Below are positions 6,199 to 6,829 of a stretch of DNA of 6,829 bases, piece after piece. The DNA comes from Oscillospiraceae bacterium (GTDB lineage: Bacteria; Bacillota; Clostridia; Oscillospirales; Acutalibacteraceae): positions 1-6,829 of the forward strand of contig SVOX01000088.1 in the NCBI GenBank assembly GCA_015066165.1, written 5' to 3'. The position numbers and the translations under genes are program-made. Each line of letters begins with the position of its first letter. The first letter of the stretch is position 1. The notes under the pieces were generated by a model that made no database searches, was not told the DNA's origin, and worked only from the letters and a program-made list of their open reading frames with translations.

Positions 6199-6829
6199 AA
6201 TTTCGGCTATTGTCGGACAAGGTTATGACAAGTTTTGGAACTGCAAAAAGCGTTACCGTGTACTCAAAGGCGGTAAAGGTTCCAAAAAATCTGCCACTAC
6301 GGCACTCAATTTCATATTTAGGATTATGAAAGAAAAGGAGAGTAATTTGTTGGTTGTGCGTCAAGTTATGAACACACATCGTGACAGTACTTTTGCACAA
6401 CTGAAATGGGCACAGCAAAGGTTGGGAGTTTCGAAATATTGGTCTAATACCGTTTCGCCAATGGAAATGGTTTATAAACCAACCGGACAAAAAATTCTTT
6501 TTCGTGGTTTTGACGACGTTTTAAAACTTGCTTCTACAACAGTGTCAAACGGCTACTTAAATTATGTATGGATAGAAGAAGCGTTTGAAATTGCTAACGA
6601 AGCGGATTTTGACAAACTCGACTTATCGGTGCCAAGGGGAACGGTACCCGCCCCGCTTTATAAACAAACTACGTTGACTTTTAACCCTTGGAGTGAAACG
6701 CATTGGCTTAAAAAACGCTTTTTTGATACGCCTTCTTCAAACGTAGAAACTTTTTCTACTAATTATTTGTGTAATGAGTTTTTAGACCAAACTGACCGAT
6801 TGGTATTTGAACGAATGAAGCAAACAAAC
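6179..6829 (+). CDS. terL: Phage terminase large subunit (PBSX/phage_term_2 type), ATPase part, TTG start, continues past the window
   Basis: This is the motor ATPase/nuclease that translocates phage DNA into proheads. The first 217 residues are visible, open to the last base. They show a P-loop KGGKGSKKS (30-38), VVRQVMNTHRDSTFAQLKW (59-77), FRGFDD (108-113), a Walker B with catalytic glutamate YVWIEEA (129-135) and a coupling motif TFNPWSETHWLKKRFF (167-182). The nuclease domain must lie to the right. There is no ATG or GTG before the P-loop: frame 2 has a stop at 6173-6175 followed directly by TTG TTG (6176 and 6179), and the next ATG comes after the P-loop. The start is therefore a TTG served by AAGGCGGTGAT (6163-6173), and the gene overlaps terS by about 20 bases. 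I chose the second TTG (9 bases from the GGCGG); the first is equally possible. The P-loop has Lys36 where the canonical motif has Gly. Confidence 0.93.
   Translation, partial: MTTSEIKISAIVGQGYDKFWNCKKRYRVLKGGKGSKKSATTALNFIFRIMKEKESNLLVVRQVMNTHRDSTFAQLKWAQQRLGVSKYWSNTVSPMEMVYKPTGQKILFRGFDDVLKLASTTVSNGYLNYVWIEEAFEIANEADFDKLDLSVPRGTVPAPLYKQTTLTFNPWSETHWLKKRFFDTPSSNVETFSTNYLCNEFLDQTDRLVFERMKQTN

Larger units (their letters stand above)
5929..6829 (+). mobile_element. Left edge of a prophage or phage-derived element (packaging module), continues past the window
   Basis: The small and large terminase genes mark phage DNA. Everything left of the yfhO terminator is ordinary chromosomal housekeeping sequence on both strands, so the junction must lie within about 5784-5928. 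No integrase, repressor, tRNA or visible att duplication is present in the window. The right boundary, and whether the element is intact, cannot be seen. Confidence 0.75.

Noticed and set aside
6152..6490. 112-codon open frame on the minus strand across terS/terL
   Set aside because: It is antisense to the conserved terminase motifs and the protein has no recognisable features.
1..6829. CRISPR array, insertion sequence ends or a defence gene cluster
   Set aside because: No regularly spaced repeats, transposase-like coding or defence-type domains were found; the only repeats are the promoter palindrome and the 8-bp pair before terS.

Overview
The window looks like a low-GC Gram-positive (Firmicutes/Clostridia-type) chromosome that runs into the left edge of a phage element. 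The evidence is the AT-rich sequence, strong AGGAGG-type ribosome binding sites, TG-extended TATAAT promoters, a holB-ricT(yaaT) gene pair, a YfhO-family membrane protein, and a PBSX-type terminase of the kind found in Firmicutes phages. The species cannot be named from this sequence alone.

Positions 1-3070 read leftward: yfbR (HD-domain 5'-deoxynucleotidase), trpS (tryptophanyl-tRNA synthetase), holB (DNA polymerase III delta-prime) and the first 165 codons of ricT/yaaT (PSP1-domain protein). trpS, holB and ricT are joined by two identical 4-base ATGA stop/start overlaps, so they form a translationally coupled unit. A near-consensus promoter drives this unit from the gap between yfbR and trpS. 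No terminator is visible between yfbR and trpS, so yfbR transcripts may also run into it. These are housekeeping functions: nucleotide pool control, tRNA charging, the clamp loader and an RNA-processing/sporulation-associated factor.

Positions 3071-3150 are a compact divergent promoter. One 27-bp, nearly perfect palindrome supplies both extended -10 elements, so yfbR (leftward) and yfhO (rightward) are probably transcribed from overlapping, mutually exclusive promoters. yfhO (3151-5751) encodes an 866-residue multi-pass membrane protein of the YfhO GT-C-like family, followed at once by an intrinsic terminator.

Positions 5752-5928 are the longest gap (177 bp). It holds the yfhO terminator, a second hairpin plus T-run, a pair of 8-bp direct repeats spaced 10 bp apart, and a weak candidate promoter. 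Phage packaging genes follow: a small-terminase-like gene (5929-6198) and the ATPase half of a large terminase, which starts at a TTG codon inside the small-terminase gene and runs off the window. No integrase, repressor or tRNA lies between host and phage genes. The host/phage boundary therefore falls at or just before the packaging operon, which is the most unusual aspect of the layout. I see no convincing new defence system, CRISPR array or RNA gene in the window.
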